From an uncultured Bacteroidales bacterium (GTDB lineage Bacteria; Bacteroidota; Bacteroidia; Bacteroidales; Bacteroidaceae), in the NCBI GenBank assembly GCA_902779845.1, contig CACZCZ010000003.1:1-64000 (forward strand): a DNA stretch of 64,000 bases, in the 5' to 3' direction. The notes below the pieces were generated by a model, which worked only from the letters and a program-made list of their open reading frames with translations, was not told the origin of the DNA and made no database searches. How positions within the stretch are numbered: position 1 is the stretch's first letter; every line of letters starts with the position of its first letter. Positions 39,711 to 47,701 of this stretch are shown here, piece by piece. Made by a program: the position numbers and the translations under genes.

Positions 39711-39743
39711 TCCCCGTGACAGTAATATCGCGGGGATTTTTTT
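39711..39743 (+). terminator. Hairpin with T-tract
   Basis: TCCCCG (39711-39716) pairs with CGGGGA (39731-39736), followed by seven Ts. No gene on this strand ends nearby, so it may terminate an unrecognised small RNA or be a relic. Confidence 0.5.
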
Positions 39744-40066
39744 GTGTATATATTCTTGCCCTTGACTCCGAGATTCCATATTCGTATAATGCTAGAAAAA
39801 GTATTGATGACACAAGAAATGAACAAAATGCTTAGTGGAGTTATGAGTGGCATTCGTTATCGCCTCTTTATGTTTTCGTACCAAATTTGTATTAGAATTT
39901 GGTTGATATGTATGCGTATAACTATCTGGCTTATGGAACATCCGATTGTAATCCATTTTGCGGGTAATATTGGCGACTATATTGAACTGTACAATTTCCT
40001 TTTTGCATAAAAATAGTTCATCTTTATATGGCTAGACGATATAAATCTCCCAGAGAGAAATTTCTG

Positions 40067-40954
40067 TTAATCAATTAATAACTGACTCAGAAAATTATTG
40101 ATACGGCTTAAATCTTGTACATAGAAAGAGCGATATGACTCTTTGTATTTGCAAAAATCTTTCATAAAACGAACAAGAGAAATTAATGCACCTTCCAATA
40201 TCTCCTTCATAAAATTGTCTTCTGCTTTGAGATTATACATTTTCCAGAAGTGCTCCACGCCCAAATAACTAGGATGCGAATGAGCGGAGAAATGTGGATA
40301 TGTAAACCTTGTTTGTGTAAAATCCTTAGCAGCATCACTGAAGCTCAAAGCACAAAAAGACGTAATGTTACCACTTTGCTCAGAGTGCTCAAACTTAAAT
40401 CCTCTTAAAGATGCATCGCCATCCTTAATCCATTTTTCAATAGAATCACAGACTGATTGAGATAACGAAAGCTCACACATCAATTTATGGATATCCTTTC
40501 TTAGTTCATCGTTTTCTTCAACTTTTGCAAGTTGTTTTTCCTGTTCTTCTTCATTCAATTCTGATTTGGGAATTTTTATCAGATTGTTGTTTCCTCGAAT
40601 CTTCCAAATTCTTAGCAACAGCTCCCGTTCCGTATCATTTATAGAAGAAGCGTAAATGCACCTGAAGATGATATTCATCTCAAGCATACTCCTAAGAACA
40701 GGGTATATATTAGATGGGTCGATAATACAGACTATTTGTTCAGATTGCATAGTAATCCCACCGCTCATGAGCCAAACATTCTTTGCTTTGCATACCATCA
40801 TCTGATACATGCTTTCTGCCATACATTCACAATCTGAAAGTGTAGTAGATTGCTCCTTTTTCCACTCAATGTAAATATCAAGCATAATATCGGACAGCTC
40901 ATTTACAGAATGTCTCAATAGTTCTAATGTTTTGTTGTTTTCAATCTTATCCAT
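40067..40954 (-). CDS. Hypothetical helical protein in AT-rich island
   Basis: I do not recognise this 295-residue protein with confidence. It is alpha-helical and contains VYPVLRSMLEMNIIFRCIYA-like SNIYPVLRSMLEMNIIFRCI, a Lys/Glu-rich middle (SELNEEEQEKQLAKVEENDE), and HSHPSYLGVEHFWKMYNL near the C-terminus. The H-x-H plus helical layout is reminiscent of DUF5677-type proteins of defence-like islands, which is a weak guess. ATG 40954 (MDKIENN) is preferred over 41002, which would overlap the upstream gene. Base composition is clearly more AT-rich than neighbouring housekeeping genes, consistent with acquisition. Confidence 0.6.
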   Translation of the reverse strand: MDKIENNKTLELLRHSVNELSDIMLDIYIEWKKEQSTTLSDCECMAESMYQMMVCKAKNVWLMSGGITMQSEQIVCIIDPSNIYPVLRSMLEMNIIFRCIYASSINDTERELLLRIWKIRGNNNLIKIPKSELNEEEQEKQLAKVEENDELRKDIHKLMCELSLSQSVCDSIEKWIKDGDASLRGFKFEHSEQSGNITSFCALSFSDAAKDFTQTRFTYPHFSAHSHPSYLGVEHFWKMYNLKAEDNFMKEILEGALISLVRFMKDFCKYKESYRSFYVQDLSRINNFLSQLLID

Positions 40955-40982
40955 TTTCCCAGTATAATATAATCGTATATAA

Positions 40983-42122
40983 TCAATAATCTGTATAATC
41001 AACTCTATCGTCTAACTCTTCTCCTGATAACACAATCTTTTTCCCGCTCATATATTCAATAGTCACAGACGAGAGTCGGAACTTTTGAGCATTCTTTGAA
41101 TAAAACAGTGGATCTGAATGGAAATATTTAATATAAGACCCAAATCTATCAGGTGTATTAGGAATTCGACTTACTGGCCCTACACCAGTATACTTCCATA
41201 CAGTGCTTCCATTTATTTCGTTTTTACATTTATCTCCTACAGCATTTAAGAAATAACCTGTGAAATAAATATATTTGATTTTAAATGAACTGCAATTTGT
41301 GAATTTTATAGTAACTTCATTTCCACCTGCATAATCCATCTTAATTTTTTTAACTTCTATATACGCTGGATCCATAAGCTTTAAATTCTCTAATTCTTTT
41401 TCTTCTAAAGCTTTTCGCTGAGCTTCCTGTTCTTCTCTTTGTTTTCGTGCTTTTTCTTCGAGAGCTTGCATTTCTGCGGCTTTACGTTCTTTTATGGCTT
41501 GTTTTTCTTTAGCAATGAAGGTATTAACTTGCTGGTCGTCAGTAGATGGAAGAAAAGGAAGTGGAACGTTATTTATTTTGAATTTATCAAAGGAAGATAA
41601 GTCACAGACACCAGCTCCGTTCTTATTATAAACTGCAAAATGAAAATAGAAAACACCCGAAATGCTCTGTACTGCTTTGTATCCAAGAACTATAACTGGC
41701 TCATTCTTTGATGCAATTATATCATAATCTTTAGTCGACAATATTTCTGGTGCGTTAGTTTGATATTTACCTGAGAATGCTTTTTCGCGAGCTTTTGTAC
41801 ACGCCATCGGTGTATATGTCTTTAGACCCTTTTTCGAATTTTTGGGCAGCTTTTTTAGCTGTTTGGAATCCACGTTAAACGGAATGCCTCTCAGATCTAT
41901 TTCACCTGCATAATCATCAGAATAGATACCAAAGGAATGTGTATCTCCATTCTGTTTATATGAAAAGATGGTAACGGAATCTCCAGCCTTAAGCATTTTA
42001 GTCCAAACACCCCCATTTATTGTTAAATCCTGAGTTATCGTTGTTTGAATTTGCGCTATGGCGTTTGTACTATAAGCTATAACGGCTATTACAGCCATAA
42101 CAATTATTCCTAAGTGCTTCAT
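40983..42122 (-). CDS. Exported protein with central coiled coil, unknown function
   Basis: The 379-residue product has a signal peptide (LGIIVMAVIAVIAYSTNAIA) and an N-terminal domain with VWTKMLKAGDSVTIFSYKQN and FGIYSDDYAGEIDLRGIPFN, SH3-like in pattern. A strongly charged coiled coil (residues about 205-245, KEKQAIKERKAAEMQALEEK and repeats) is followed by a C-terminal beta domain (MDYAGGNEVTIKFTNCSSFK, VTIEYMSGKKIVLSGEELDD). It is AT-rich like its downstream neighbour. The two may be cotranscribed, and their role is unknown. Confidence 0.65.
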   Translation of the reverse strand: MKHLGIIVMAVIAVIAYSTNAIAQIQTTITQDLTINGGVWTKMLKAGDSVTIFSYKQNGDTHSFGIYSDDYAGEIDLRGIPFNVDSKQLKKLPKNSKKGLKTYTPMACTKAREKAFSGKYQTNAPEILSTKDYDIIASKNEPVIVLGYKAVQSISGVFYFHFAVYNKNGAGVCDLSSFDKFKINNVPLPFLPSTDDQQVNTFIAKEKQAIKERKAAEMQALEEKARKQREEQEAQRKALEEKELENLKLMDPAYIEVKKIKMDYAGGNEVTIKFTNCSSFKIKYIYFTGYFLNAVGDKCKNEINGSTVWKYTGVGPVSRIPNTPDRFGSYIKYFHSDPLFYSKNAQKFRLSSVTIEYMSGKKIVLSGEELDDRVDYTDY

Positions 42123-42786
42123 TCTATAATCTCATTTATTGGTTAGTATTCATTTAACAATTGACAAAAAAACGTGAGCAATCTACTTCGCTTGCGTATT
42201 CCGAGGTATTGGGGATAACCTATACTGCTTAAACGAGTAAATGCTCACGCCGAGCGGCGTGAACTATCTACTTCAGTTCTTGCAGTATTCGTATAATTCC
42301 CCAATTATCGGAATACAAGAATCAAAAGTGGAGGTCCAGTCTTATGTCCTTATGTTTGTTTTATGTTACCATACACAGTTCCTTTGTTATTTCATTGGCA
42401 TTTTTTCTTGGAAACCGCTATCTATGCTGAAATCTGTGGGCAAATATACTCAATATTCTTGATGATGGAGAACATTTTGAATAGAATTTGTGGATTGAAC
42501 GCTGATTTTTGCTCCTGAGCCATCATAATATGCAGGAAAATAAGTAATCTTGCACAGGTATTTCATAAATATGGCACTACCAATTTACAAAGAAGGCTTG
42601 CTGAATAATCGGAAGAAAGAAGGTAATCACATTGAGCTATCTGATTAGAGAATACTTAACACCTGATCAGAGGACCTAAGTTTCTGATGTGATGGGACTA
42701 ATTACAACGACCTGCATGACAAACGCCCCAACGTACGGACACGTGGGGCGTTCATAATAGAGGTAAAAGAATAAAATGTGGATGTC
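42123..42786. other. Gene-poor stretch with imperfect inverted repeats
   Basis: It has related segments GTATTCCGAGGTATTGGGGA (42198 region) and, inverted, TTCCCCAATTATCGGAATAC (42296-42316). Inside them is a perfect hairpin (42245-42262, TCACGCCG AG CGGCGTGA). The gcvPB terminator stands at 42722-42752. No gene is recognised; this may be the right boundary of the AT-rich island. Confidence 0.65.
42722..42752 (-). terminator. Terminator after gcvPB
   Basis: AACGCCCC and GGGGCGTT with inner ACGT/ACGT pairs form a strong hairpin about 35 bp downstream of the gcvPB stop. Confidence 0.75.
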
Positions 42787-44406
42787 TTATTCCTGGAGGG
42801 CCTTCCAATACGTTGTAATAGGCTGCTTAGCCGCCAGCACATCGTCCACACGTCCGATGGGCGTGTTGTGGGGAGCGGTCTTGACCAGCTCGGGGTCGCT
42901 CTTGGCCTCGGCGGCAATCTTGTGCATCACATCGATGAAGGCATCGATGGTCTCCTTGCTTTCGTTCTCCGTGGGCTCAATCATGAGGCTCTCATGGAAG
43001 AGGAGGGGGAAGTAGATGGTGGGAGCATGGTAGCCGTAGTCGAGGAGGCGCTTGGCAACGTCCATCGTGGTGACGCCCGTGCTCTTATCTACGAGGCCGT
43101 CGAAGACACATTCGTGCTTGCACAGGCCCTCGATGGGGAGGAGGTAGTCATCGCGCAGGCGTTCCTTAATATAATTAGCGTTGAGCGTGGCCAACGGTCC
43201 TACCATCTTCACGTTCTCACGACCGAGACTGAGGATGTAAGCGTAGGCCTTCAGCATCACGCCGTAGTTGCCGAAGAAGGAGCCGACAGAAAGACCCTCT
43301 CCCCGCTCCCCCGTTAGGGGGAGAGCCTCGCTCCGCTCGTTGGCTGGCGCTGTAACAATGCGCAGCTCAGCCCCTCCCTGACGGGAGGGGTCGGGGGTGG
43401 GTCTAGTGACGCGTGGATAAGGCAGGAACTGCTCCAAACCCTTACGCACGCCGACAGGGCCGCTGCCGGGACCGCCACCGCCGTGGGGCGTGGAGAAGGT
43501 CTTGTGCAGGTTGATGTGCATGACGTCGAAGCCCATGTCGCCCGGACGGCATTCGCCGAGGAGCGCGTTGAGGTTAGCACCGTCGTAGTACATCAGGCCG
43601 CCGGCTTTGTGCACCATCTCCGTAATCTCCATCACGCGCGGCTCGAAGATACCAAGGGTGTTGGGGTTGGTCATCATCATGGCTGCCACCTGGTCGCCCA
43701 ACTCATCAAGGAGCTGGCGGAGGTGCTCGACATCCACGGTGCCATCGGCCAGGCTCTTCACCTCTACGACCTCAAGGCCGCAGACAGCGGCAGAGGCGGG
43801 GTTGGTGCCATGGGCTGAATCGGGGATGAGGACTTTGGTCCTTTGAGAATTAGAAAATGTGAAATTAAGAGAATTAGAAGCGGCAGGCGCTTCGCCTTCC
43901 TTATTTTCTTCATTTCTTATTTTCTCATTTCCCATCGCCTCATGATAGGCACGGATGACCATCAAGCCGGTCAGCTCGCCGTGGGCACCGGCACAGGGAT
44001 TCAGCGTGAACTCGCTGAGGCCGGCCAGTTCCGCAAGGGACTGCTGAAGGTTGTAATAGACTTCGAGGGCGCCCTGACACGTCTCAGCGGGCTGCAAGGG
44101 ATGCAAGCCGGCAAAGGCCTTCATGGCAGCAATCTCCTCGTTGATGACGGGGTTGTACTTCATCGTGCAGGAACCGAGGGGGTAGAAGCCGTCGTTGACG
44201 CCGAAGTTGTTATGGCTGAGGTTCGTGTAGTGACGCACCACGGTCAGCTCGTCGCACTCCGGCAGACGGGCAGCCTCCTTGCGGCGCAGCGCCTCGGGCA
44301 GTTCGGCGGTGCTGTGCGAGCGGTCGTAGTCCTGAGGCAGGGAGTAACCTTTGCGTCCTTTCTTTGAGAGTTCAAAGATAAGTTTTCCGTATAATGTTCT
44401 GTTCAT
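42787..44406 (-). CDS. gcvPB: Glycine dehydrogenase (decarboxylating) subunit 2
   Basis: This is the catalytic half of the split P-protein; it decarboxylates glycine and passes the aminomethyl group to lipoyl-GcvH. Motifs include YPLGSCTMKYNP, LTGLMVIRAYHEAMG, IPDSAHGTNPASAAVCG and the PLP lysine in HINLHKTFSTPHGGGGPGSG (about residue 300). At 539 residues it is longer than the usual ~480-490. Two stretches account for this: residues about 159-187 (KIRNEENKEGEAPAASNSLN...) and about 334-371 (TRPTPDPSRQGGAELRIVTA...). Both are encoded by repeat elements, the first shared with lpdA. Its start overlaps the small ORF upstream by 4 bp (ATGA). Confidence 0.95.
   Translation of the reverse strand: MNRTLYGKLIFELSKKGRKGYSLPQDYDRSHSTAELPEALRRKEAARLPECDELTVVRHYTNLSHNNFGVNDGFYPLGSCTMKYNPVINEEIAAMKAFAGLHPLQPAETCQGALEVYYNLQQSLAELAGLSEFTLNPCAGAHGELTGLMVIRAYHEAMGNEKIRNEENKEGEAPAASNSLNFTFSNSQRTKVLIPDSAHGTNPASAAVCGLEVVEVKSLADGTVDVEHLRQLLDELGDQVAAMMMTNPNTLGIFEPRVMEITEMVHKAGGLMYYDGANLNALLGECRPGDMGFDVMHINLHKTFSTPHGGGGPGSGPVGVRKGLEQFLPYPRVTRPTPDPSRQGGAELRIVTAPANERSEALPLTGERGEGLSVGSFFGNYGVMLKAYAYILSLGRENVKMVGPLATLNANYIKERLRDDYLLPIEGLCKHECVFDGLVDKSTGVTTMDVAKRLLDYGYHAPTIYFPLLFHESLMIEPTENESKETIDAFIDVMHKIAAEAKSDPELVKTAPHNTPIGRVDDVLAAKQPITTYWKALQE
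43292..43404. repeat. GC-rich inverted-repeat element inside gcvPB
   Basis: Outer arms AGACCCTCTCCCCGCTCCCC and GAGGGGTCGGGGGTGGGTCT enclose a nested palindrome CCCCCGTTAGGGGG and a centre with CTCGCTCCGCTCGTTGG. It is in frame and adds about 37 residues between PYPRV and LSVGSFFGNYG. Confidence 0.88.
43845..43930. repeat. In-frame element in gcvPB, homologous to the one in lpdA
   Basis: Nearly identical to 36017-36104. It interrupts the conserved run between YHEAMGN and RTKVLIPDSAHG, which is contiguous in other GcvPB proteins (HRTKV-x-IPDSAHG). Confidence 0.92.
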
Positions 44407-44540
44407 TGTTTCTCGCTTTTGCTCTTTCGCTTCTTTAGCTCGTAAATCACAGAAATGATGCTAATCACTACGCCGATGATGCCGACAAGGAGCGTGATCA
44501 GATCGAAGTTGTTCTTTGCAAAAGAAATGAAAGCATCCAT
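44403..44540 (-). CDS. 45-residue single-pass membrane protein between gcvPA and gcvPB
   Basis: ATG 44540 gives MDAFISFAKNNFDLITLLVG, then IIGVVISIISVIYELKKRKS and KSEKQ-stop. It has one hydrophobic helix (about 14-33) with a strongly basic tail. It starts 4 bp after the gcvPA stop and overlaps the gcvPB start by 4 bp (ATGA), so it is set in the operon like a true gene and translationally coupled to gcvPB. I do not recognise a family. It could be a membrane tether or a coupling leader peptide. Confidence 0.75.
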   Translation of the reverse strand: MDAFISFAKNNFDLITLLVGIIGVVISIISVIYELKKRKSKSEKQ

Positions 44541-44544
44541 GTTT

Positions 44545-45879
44545 TTAGTGATTAGCTTTGTCTAAGATCTCACATAGTTCCTCGATTTCCTCGGGAGTGC
44601 GTTGCTCTGTGACGGCGAGCATGAGCGTCTTCTCGCCCACTTTCACACCTGCGAGGTAGCCGCATTCGGTGGCTTCATCCAAAAGGGCATCGAGGTCGCC
44701 GTCGTAGTCGAGGCAGAACTCGTTGAAGAAAGGCTGGCCGGGGAAGGTGTCCTTGAACTTGCCCGTGGCGATGAGCTTGTCGTGGAGACTGTGGGCGTTG
44801 GCATAGCTCATCTCAGCCACCTCGCGCAGACCTTCCTTGCCCATGAGCGAGAGGTAGATGGTCACGTAGAGTGCCATGAGACTCTGGTTGGAACAGATAT
44901 TAGAGGTCGCCTTCTGACGACGGATGTGCTGTTCGCGAGCCTGGAGTGTCAGCACGAAGGCGCGCTGGCCGCGGTTGTCAAGGGTTTGTCCCACGATACG
45001 CCCGGGCATCTTGCGGATGAGCTTCTCGGTGCAAGCCATGAAGCCTACGCCAGGGCCGCCGAAGGTCATGGGGATGCCGAGGCTCTGGCCTTCGCCAACA
45101 GCCACGTCAGCCCCCCACTCACCCGGCGTCTTCAGGATGGCGAGGTCGCTGGGGTTGGCATTGACGACGAAGATGCCCTTCTGCTCATGCACAGCATCGG
45201 CGATGCCTGTGTAGTCTTCCATGATGCCATAGTAGTTGGGCTGCTGCACGATGACACCAGCCACGCCGCCTTCGGCCAGCTCCTTGTCGAGCGCTTCGCG
45301 GTCAAGGGCGCCGTTCTTGGCGGGGATGAGCTGGAGGGGCACACCGTGGAAGTGAGCGTAGGTATTGACGACGCGTCGCACCTTCGGGTCGAGGGTCTCG
45401 CTGATGAGCACGCGTGTGGCCTTCTTGGCATTGCCCCAAGCCATCATCATGGCCTCGGCAGTGGCGGTGGCACCGTCGTACATCGAGGCGTTGGAGATGT
45501 CCATGCCCGTGAGTTCGGCAACCATCGACTGATATTCGAAGATGTAGTGCAGCGTGCCTTGAGAGATCTCTGCCTGATACGGTGTGTAGGAGGTCAGGAA
45601 CTCGCTGCGCTGGATGATGTTCTGCACCACGCTGGGGGCGTAGTGGTCGTAGCACCCGGCACCGGCAAAGCAGATGAGCTGTTGGGTGTTCAACGGGTGT
45701 GTCAGTTGCTCGAAGAAGAGGCGCAGGTCGGTCTCGGAGAGTGCATCGGGCAGGTTGTAGTCACGCTTGAAGCGTGCAGCCTCGGGCACGTCGGCGAAGA
45801 GGTCATGGACAGACGACACGCCCGTCACCTTCAGCATCTCCTGCAGATCTTCTTCGGTATGTGGAAAATACTTAAACAT
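44545..45879 (-). CDS. gcvPA: Glycine dehydrogenase (decarboxylating) subunit 1
   Basis: This is the other half of the split P-protein, 444 residues, the usual length. Motifs: MFKYFPHTEEDLQEML, FAGAGCYDHYAPSVV, FLTSYTPYQAEISQGTLHYI, YDGATATAEAMMMAW and GEGQSLGIPMTFGGPGVGFM, then TQALREQHIRR-like LTLQAREQHIRRQKATSNIC. It works with GcvPB, GcvT, GcvH and LpdA. It is followed by a small membrane ORF after 4 bp. Upstream, an AATTCG-class inverted-repeat element separates it from gcvH. Confidence 0.95.
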   Translation of the reverse strand: MFKYFPHTEEDLQEMLKVTGVSSVHDLFADVPEAARFKRDYNLPDALSETDLRLFFEQLTHPLNTQQLICFAGAGCYDHYAPSVVQNIIQRSEFLTSYTPYQAEISQGTLHYIFEYQSMVAELTGMDISNASMYDGATATAEAMMMAWGNAKKATRVLISETLDPKVRRVVNTYAHFHGVPLQLIPAKNGALDREALDKELAEGGVAGVIVQQPNYYGIMEDYTGIADAVHEQKGIFVVNANPSDLAILKTPGEWGADVAVGEGQSLGIPMTFGGPGVGFMACTEKLIRKMPGRIVGQTLDNRGQRAFVLTLQAREQHIRRQKATSNICSNQSLMALYVTIYLSLMGKEGLREVAEMSYANAHSLHDKLIATGKFKDTFPGQPFFNEFCLDYDGDLDALLDEATECGYLAGVKVGEKTLMLAVTEQRTPEEIEELCEILDKANH

Positions 45880-45892
45880 ACTTTTTCTTTTT

Positions 45893-46018
45893 TACAGCGA
45901 ATTACAGCGAATTAAACGAATTATTCATTGCCTCTCATATGATGAATACGTACAGAAAAGTGTACATCCAAATGATGAATGTGGAATAATTCGTTTAATT
46001 CGTGAAATTCGTTGTGTT
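45893..46018. repeat. AATTCG-class inverted-repeat element between gcvH and gcvPA
   Basis: Left arm 45893-45923 (ACAGCGAATTAAACGAATTA) and right arm 45986-46018 (GGAATAATTCGTTTAATTCG) are inverted with a roughly 65-bp centre. It is the same class as 434-664. Confidence 0.85.
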
Positions 46019-46026
46019 GAATAAAA

Positions 46027-46407
46027 TTACTCTGCGCAATGCTTCTTATATGCCTCCACATCCATGAGGTTGTCGAGCTCGGATGGGTCGGAGAGCTGAA
46101 CCTTGATGATCCAGTTTCCGAAAGCGTCCTTGTTGAGGAGCTCGGGCTCGTCCTCGAGGGCTTCGTTGATTTCCACGACGGTGCCGCTGACGGGAGCAAT
46201 CAGGTCGCTGGCGGCCTTCACGCTCTCCACGGCGCCGAACTCTTCGCCTGCGGTGACTTCGTCGTCCACCTCGGGCATATCGACATACACGACATTACCC
46301 AGTGCGTGCTGAGCATAGTCAGAAATACCAATGTAACCAAATTCGCCTTCTACGCGAACGTACTCGTGTGACTCACTGTAGTAGAGTCCTGATTCAAAGT
46401 TTGCCAT
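46027..46407 (-). CDS. gcvH: Glycine cleavage system H protein
   Basis: This 126-residue lipoyl carrier shows SESHEYVRVEGEFGYIGISD, HALGNVVYVDMPEVDDEVTA, the lipoylated lysine in GAVESVKAASDLIAPVSGTV (Lys about 64), and ELLNKDAFGNWIIKVQLSD. It shuttles the aminomethyl group between GcvP and GcvT. It is flanked on both sides by inverted-repeat elements. Confidence 0.96.
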   Translation of the reverse strand: MANFESGLYYSESHEYVRVEGEFGYIGISDYAQHALGNVVYVDMPEVDDEVTAGEEFGAVESVKAASDLIAPVSGTVVEINEALEDEPELLNKDAFGNWIIKVQLSDPSELDNLMDVEAYKKHCAE

Positions 46408-46425
46408 GATTGTTAAAGGAGCGGC

Positions 46426-46590
46426 CTCACCCCCCTGTCCCCCTCTCCAAAGGGCGAGGGGGAGTATATACTTACGAGAAGCGGGCGGGGTCGCATGTTA
46501 AAGTGTTATTATTAATATGTTTCTATATAATGTTATTTTGCGATAGTGATCACTCCCCCTCGCCCTTTGGAGAGGGGGTTGGGGGGTGAG
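46426..46590. repeat. GC-rich inverted-repeat element between gcvT and gcvH
   Basis: Left arm GCCTCACCCCCCTGTCCCCC, then TCTCCAAAGGGCGAGGGGGA. The right arm (46549-46590) is its near-perfect reverse complement (CCCCTCGCCCTTTGGAGAGG...). The arms are about 41 nt, and each carries the inner CCCTTTGG/CCAAAGGG palindrome. The centre is about 75-80 bp and AT-rich. Confidence 0.9.
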
Positions 46591-46594
46591 GCTT

Positions 46595-47701
46595 TTATTT
46601 CTTGTAATGCTTGTCGTAGAACTTCTTCTTCACCACCACGCCGGGGAACACCTTCTTGCGAATCTGCACCTGCAAGGGGGTGCCGAGCTTGGCATAGTCG
46701 GCTTTGACGAGCGCCATGCAGACGCTCTTATCGACGCTGAGGCAGTGGTAGCCGGTCGTGACCTCGCCGATGACTTCGCCCTCGGGGGTGAGGACCGGGT
46801 ATCCATGGCGGGGGATGGCTTTGTCGGCGAGCTCGATGCCCACAATCTTCTGTGCCACGCCGTTGGCTTTCTGCTCTGCGAGAGCTTCCTTGCCGATGAA
46901 CTCGGGTTTGTCGAGCTTCACGAAGATGCCCAGACCGGCCATGATGGGGCTGATGTCGGCGCTGAGTTCGTCGCCGTAGAGCGGCAGACCCACCTCGAAG
47001 CGCAGCGTGTCGCGGCAGCCGAGGCCGCAGGGCTTGCAGCGTCCGCTCTCCATGAGCATATCCCATGTCTTCTGCGTGAACTCGTGGGAGCCGTAGATCT
47101 CGAAACCATCCTCGCCAGTATAGCCAGTGCGGGAGATGATGATGGAAGAGCTGGTCCCCCCTACTGCCCCCGAGGGGGCTACTTTTGCCGTGTAGAACTT
47201 CAGCTCTGCGCAGGACAGACCGAGGACTTCCTCGACGACAGCCTGAGCCTCGGGACCTTGCACGGCGAGCTGGCCGTAGTAGTCGCTCTGGTGCTCGAAG
47301 TGGATATTGAAGCCCTGCATCTGCTGTTGCATCCACTCGACATCCTTGTCGATATTGGCGGCATTGATGACGAGGAAGAAGTCGTTGTCGCCCATCTTAT
47401 AGACGAGCAGGTCATCGACCGTGCCGCCGTTGGGGTAGCACATCATCCCATAGTAGATTTGTCCGACGGGCGCATTGGTGACATCATTGGTGAAGATGTG
47501 CTGCACGTAGCGCTCTGCATCGGGCCCTGTGATGCGCACTTCGCCCATGTGCGAGACATCGAAGACACCGCAGTGCTGGCGCACGGCGTTGTGCTCATCG
47601 GTGATGTTCGAGTACTGGATGGGCATGATGAATCCGCCGAAGGGCGACATCAGTGCGCCGAGTGCCACGTGGCGGTCATAGAGACAGGTTTTCTTTTCCA
47701 T
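46595..47701 (-). CDS. gcvT: Aminomethyltransferase (glycine cleavage T protein)
   Basis: GcvT moves the one-carbon unit from lipoyl-GcvH to tetrahydrofolate. Motifs: LYDRHVALGALMSPFGGFIM, VFDVSHMGEVRITGPDAERY, QIYYGMMCYPNGGTVDDLLV, SRTGYTGEDGFEIYG, LGCRDTLRFEVGLPLYGDEL. ATG 47701 is preferred (MEKKTCLYD) and overlaps lplA by 26 bp. A short stretch just before SSSIIISRTGYTGEDGF (VAPSGAVGGT) is encoded by a CCCCCGAGGGGG palindrome and may be a small in-frame insertion. Confidence 0.95.
   Translation of the reverse strand: MEKKTCLYDRHVALGALMSPFGGFIMPIQYSNITDEHNAVRQHCGVFDVSHMGEVRITGPDAERYVQHIFTNDVTNAPVGQIYYGMMCYPNGGTVDDLLVYKMGDNDFFLVINAANIDKDVEWMQQQMQGFNIHFEHQSDYYGQLAVQGPEAQAVVEEVLGLSCAELKFYTAKVAPSGAVGGTSSSIIISRTGYTGEDGFEIYGSHEFTQKTWDMLMESGRCKPCGLGCRDTLRFEVGLPLYGDELSADISPIMAGLGIFVKLDKPEFIGKEALAEQKANGVAQKIVGIELADKAIPRHGYPVLTPEGEVIGEVTTGYHCLSVDKSVCMALVKADYAKLGTPLQVQIRKKVFPGVVVKKKFYDKHYKK
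47154..47182. repeat. Small palindrome inside gcvT
   Basis: TGCCCCCGAGGGGGCT, preceded by TCCCCCC, encodes APSGAVGG in GcvT. It belongs with the GC-rich palindromes seen in gcvPB and next to gcvH. Confidence 0.6.

Larger units (their letters stand above)
39281..40066. other. Gene-poor stretch, 785 bp
   Basis: It contains the hicB terminator, another hairpin with a T-rich tail (39711-39743, TCCCCG/CGGGGA then TTTTTTT) and AT-rich sequence. An open frame of 88 codons at 39744-40010 lacks a promoter motif and has atypical composition, so I do not call it. No tRNA or known RNA is recognised. Confidence 0.6.

Noticed and set aside
39744-40010. 88-codon open frame on the + strand (MYIFLPLTPRFHIRIM...)
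   Set aside because: No TAnnTTTG promoter, unusual Ile/Met/Arg-rich composition, no neighbour coupling and no recognised family. It is likely chance in AT-rich DNA.
42241-42462. 73-codon open frame on the + strand between the AT-rich island and gcvPB
   Set aside because: It begins inside a perfect hairpin, has no promoter motif and no recognisable domain.
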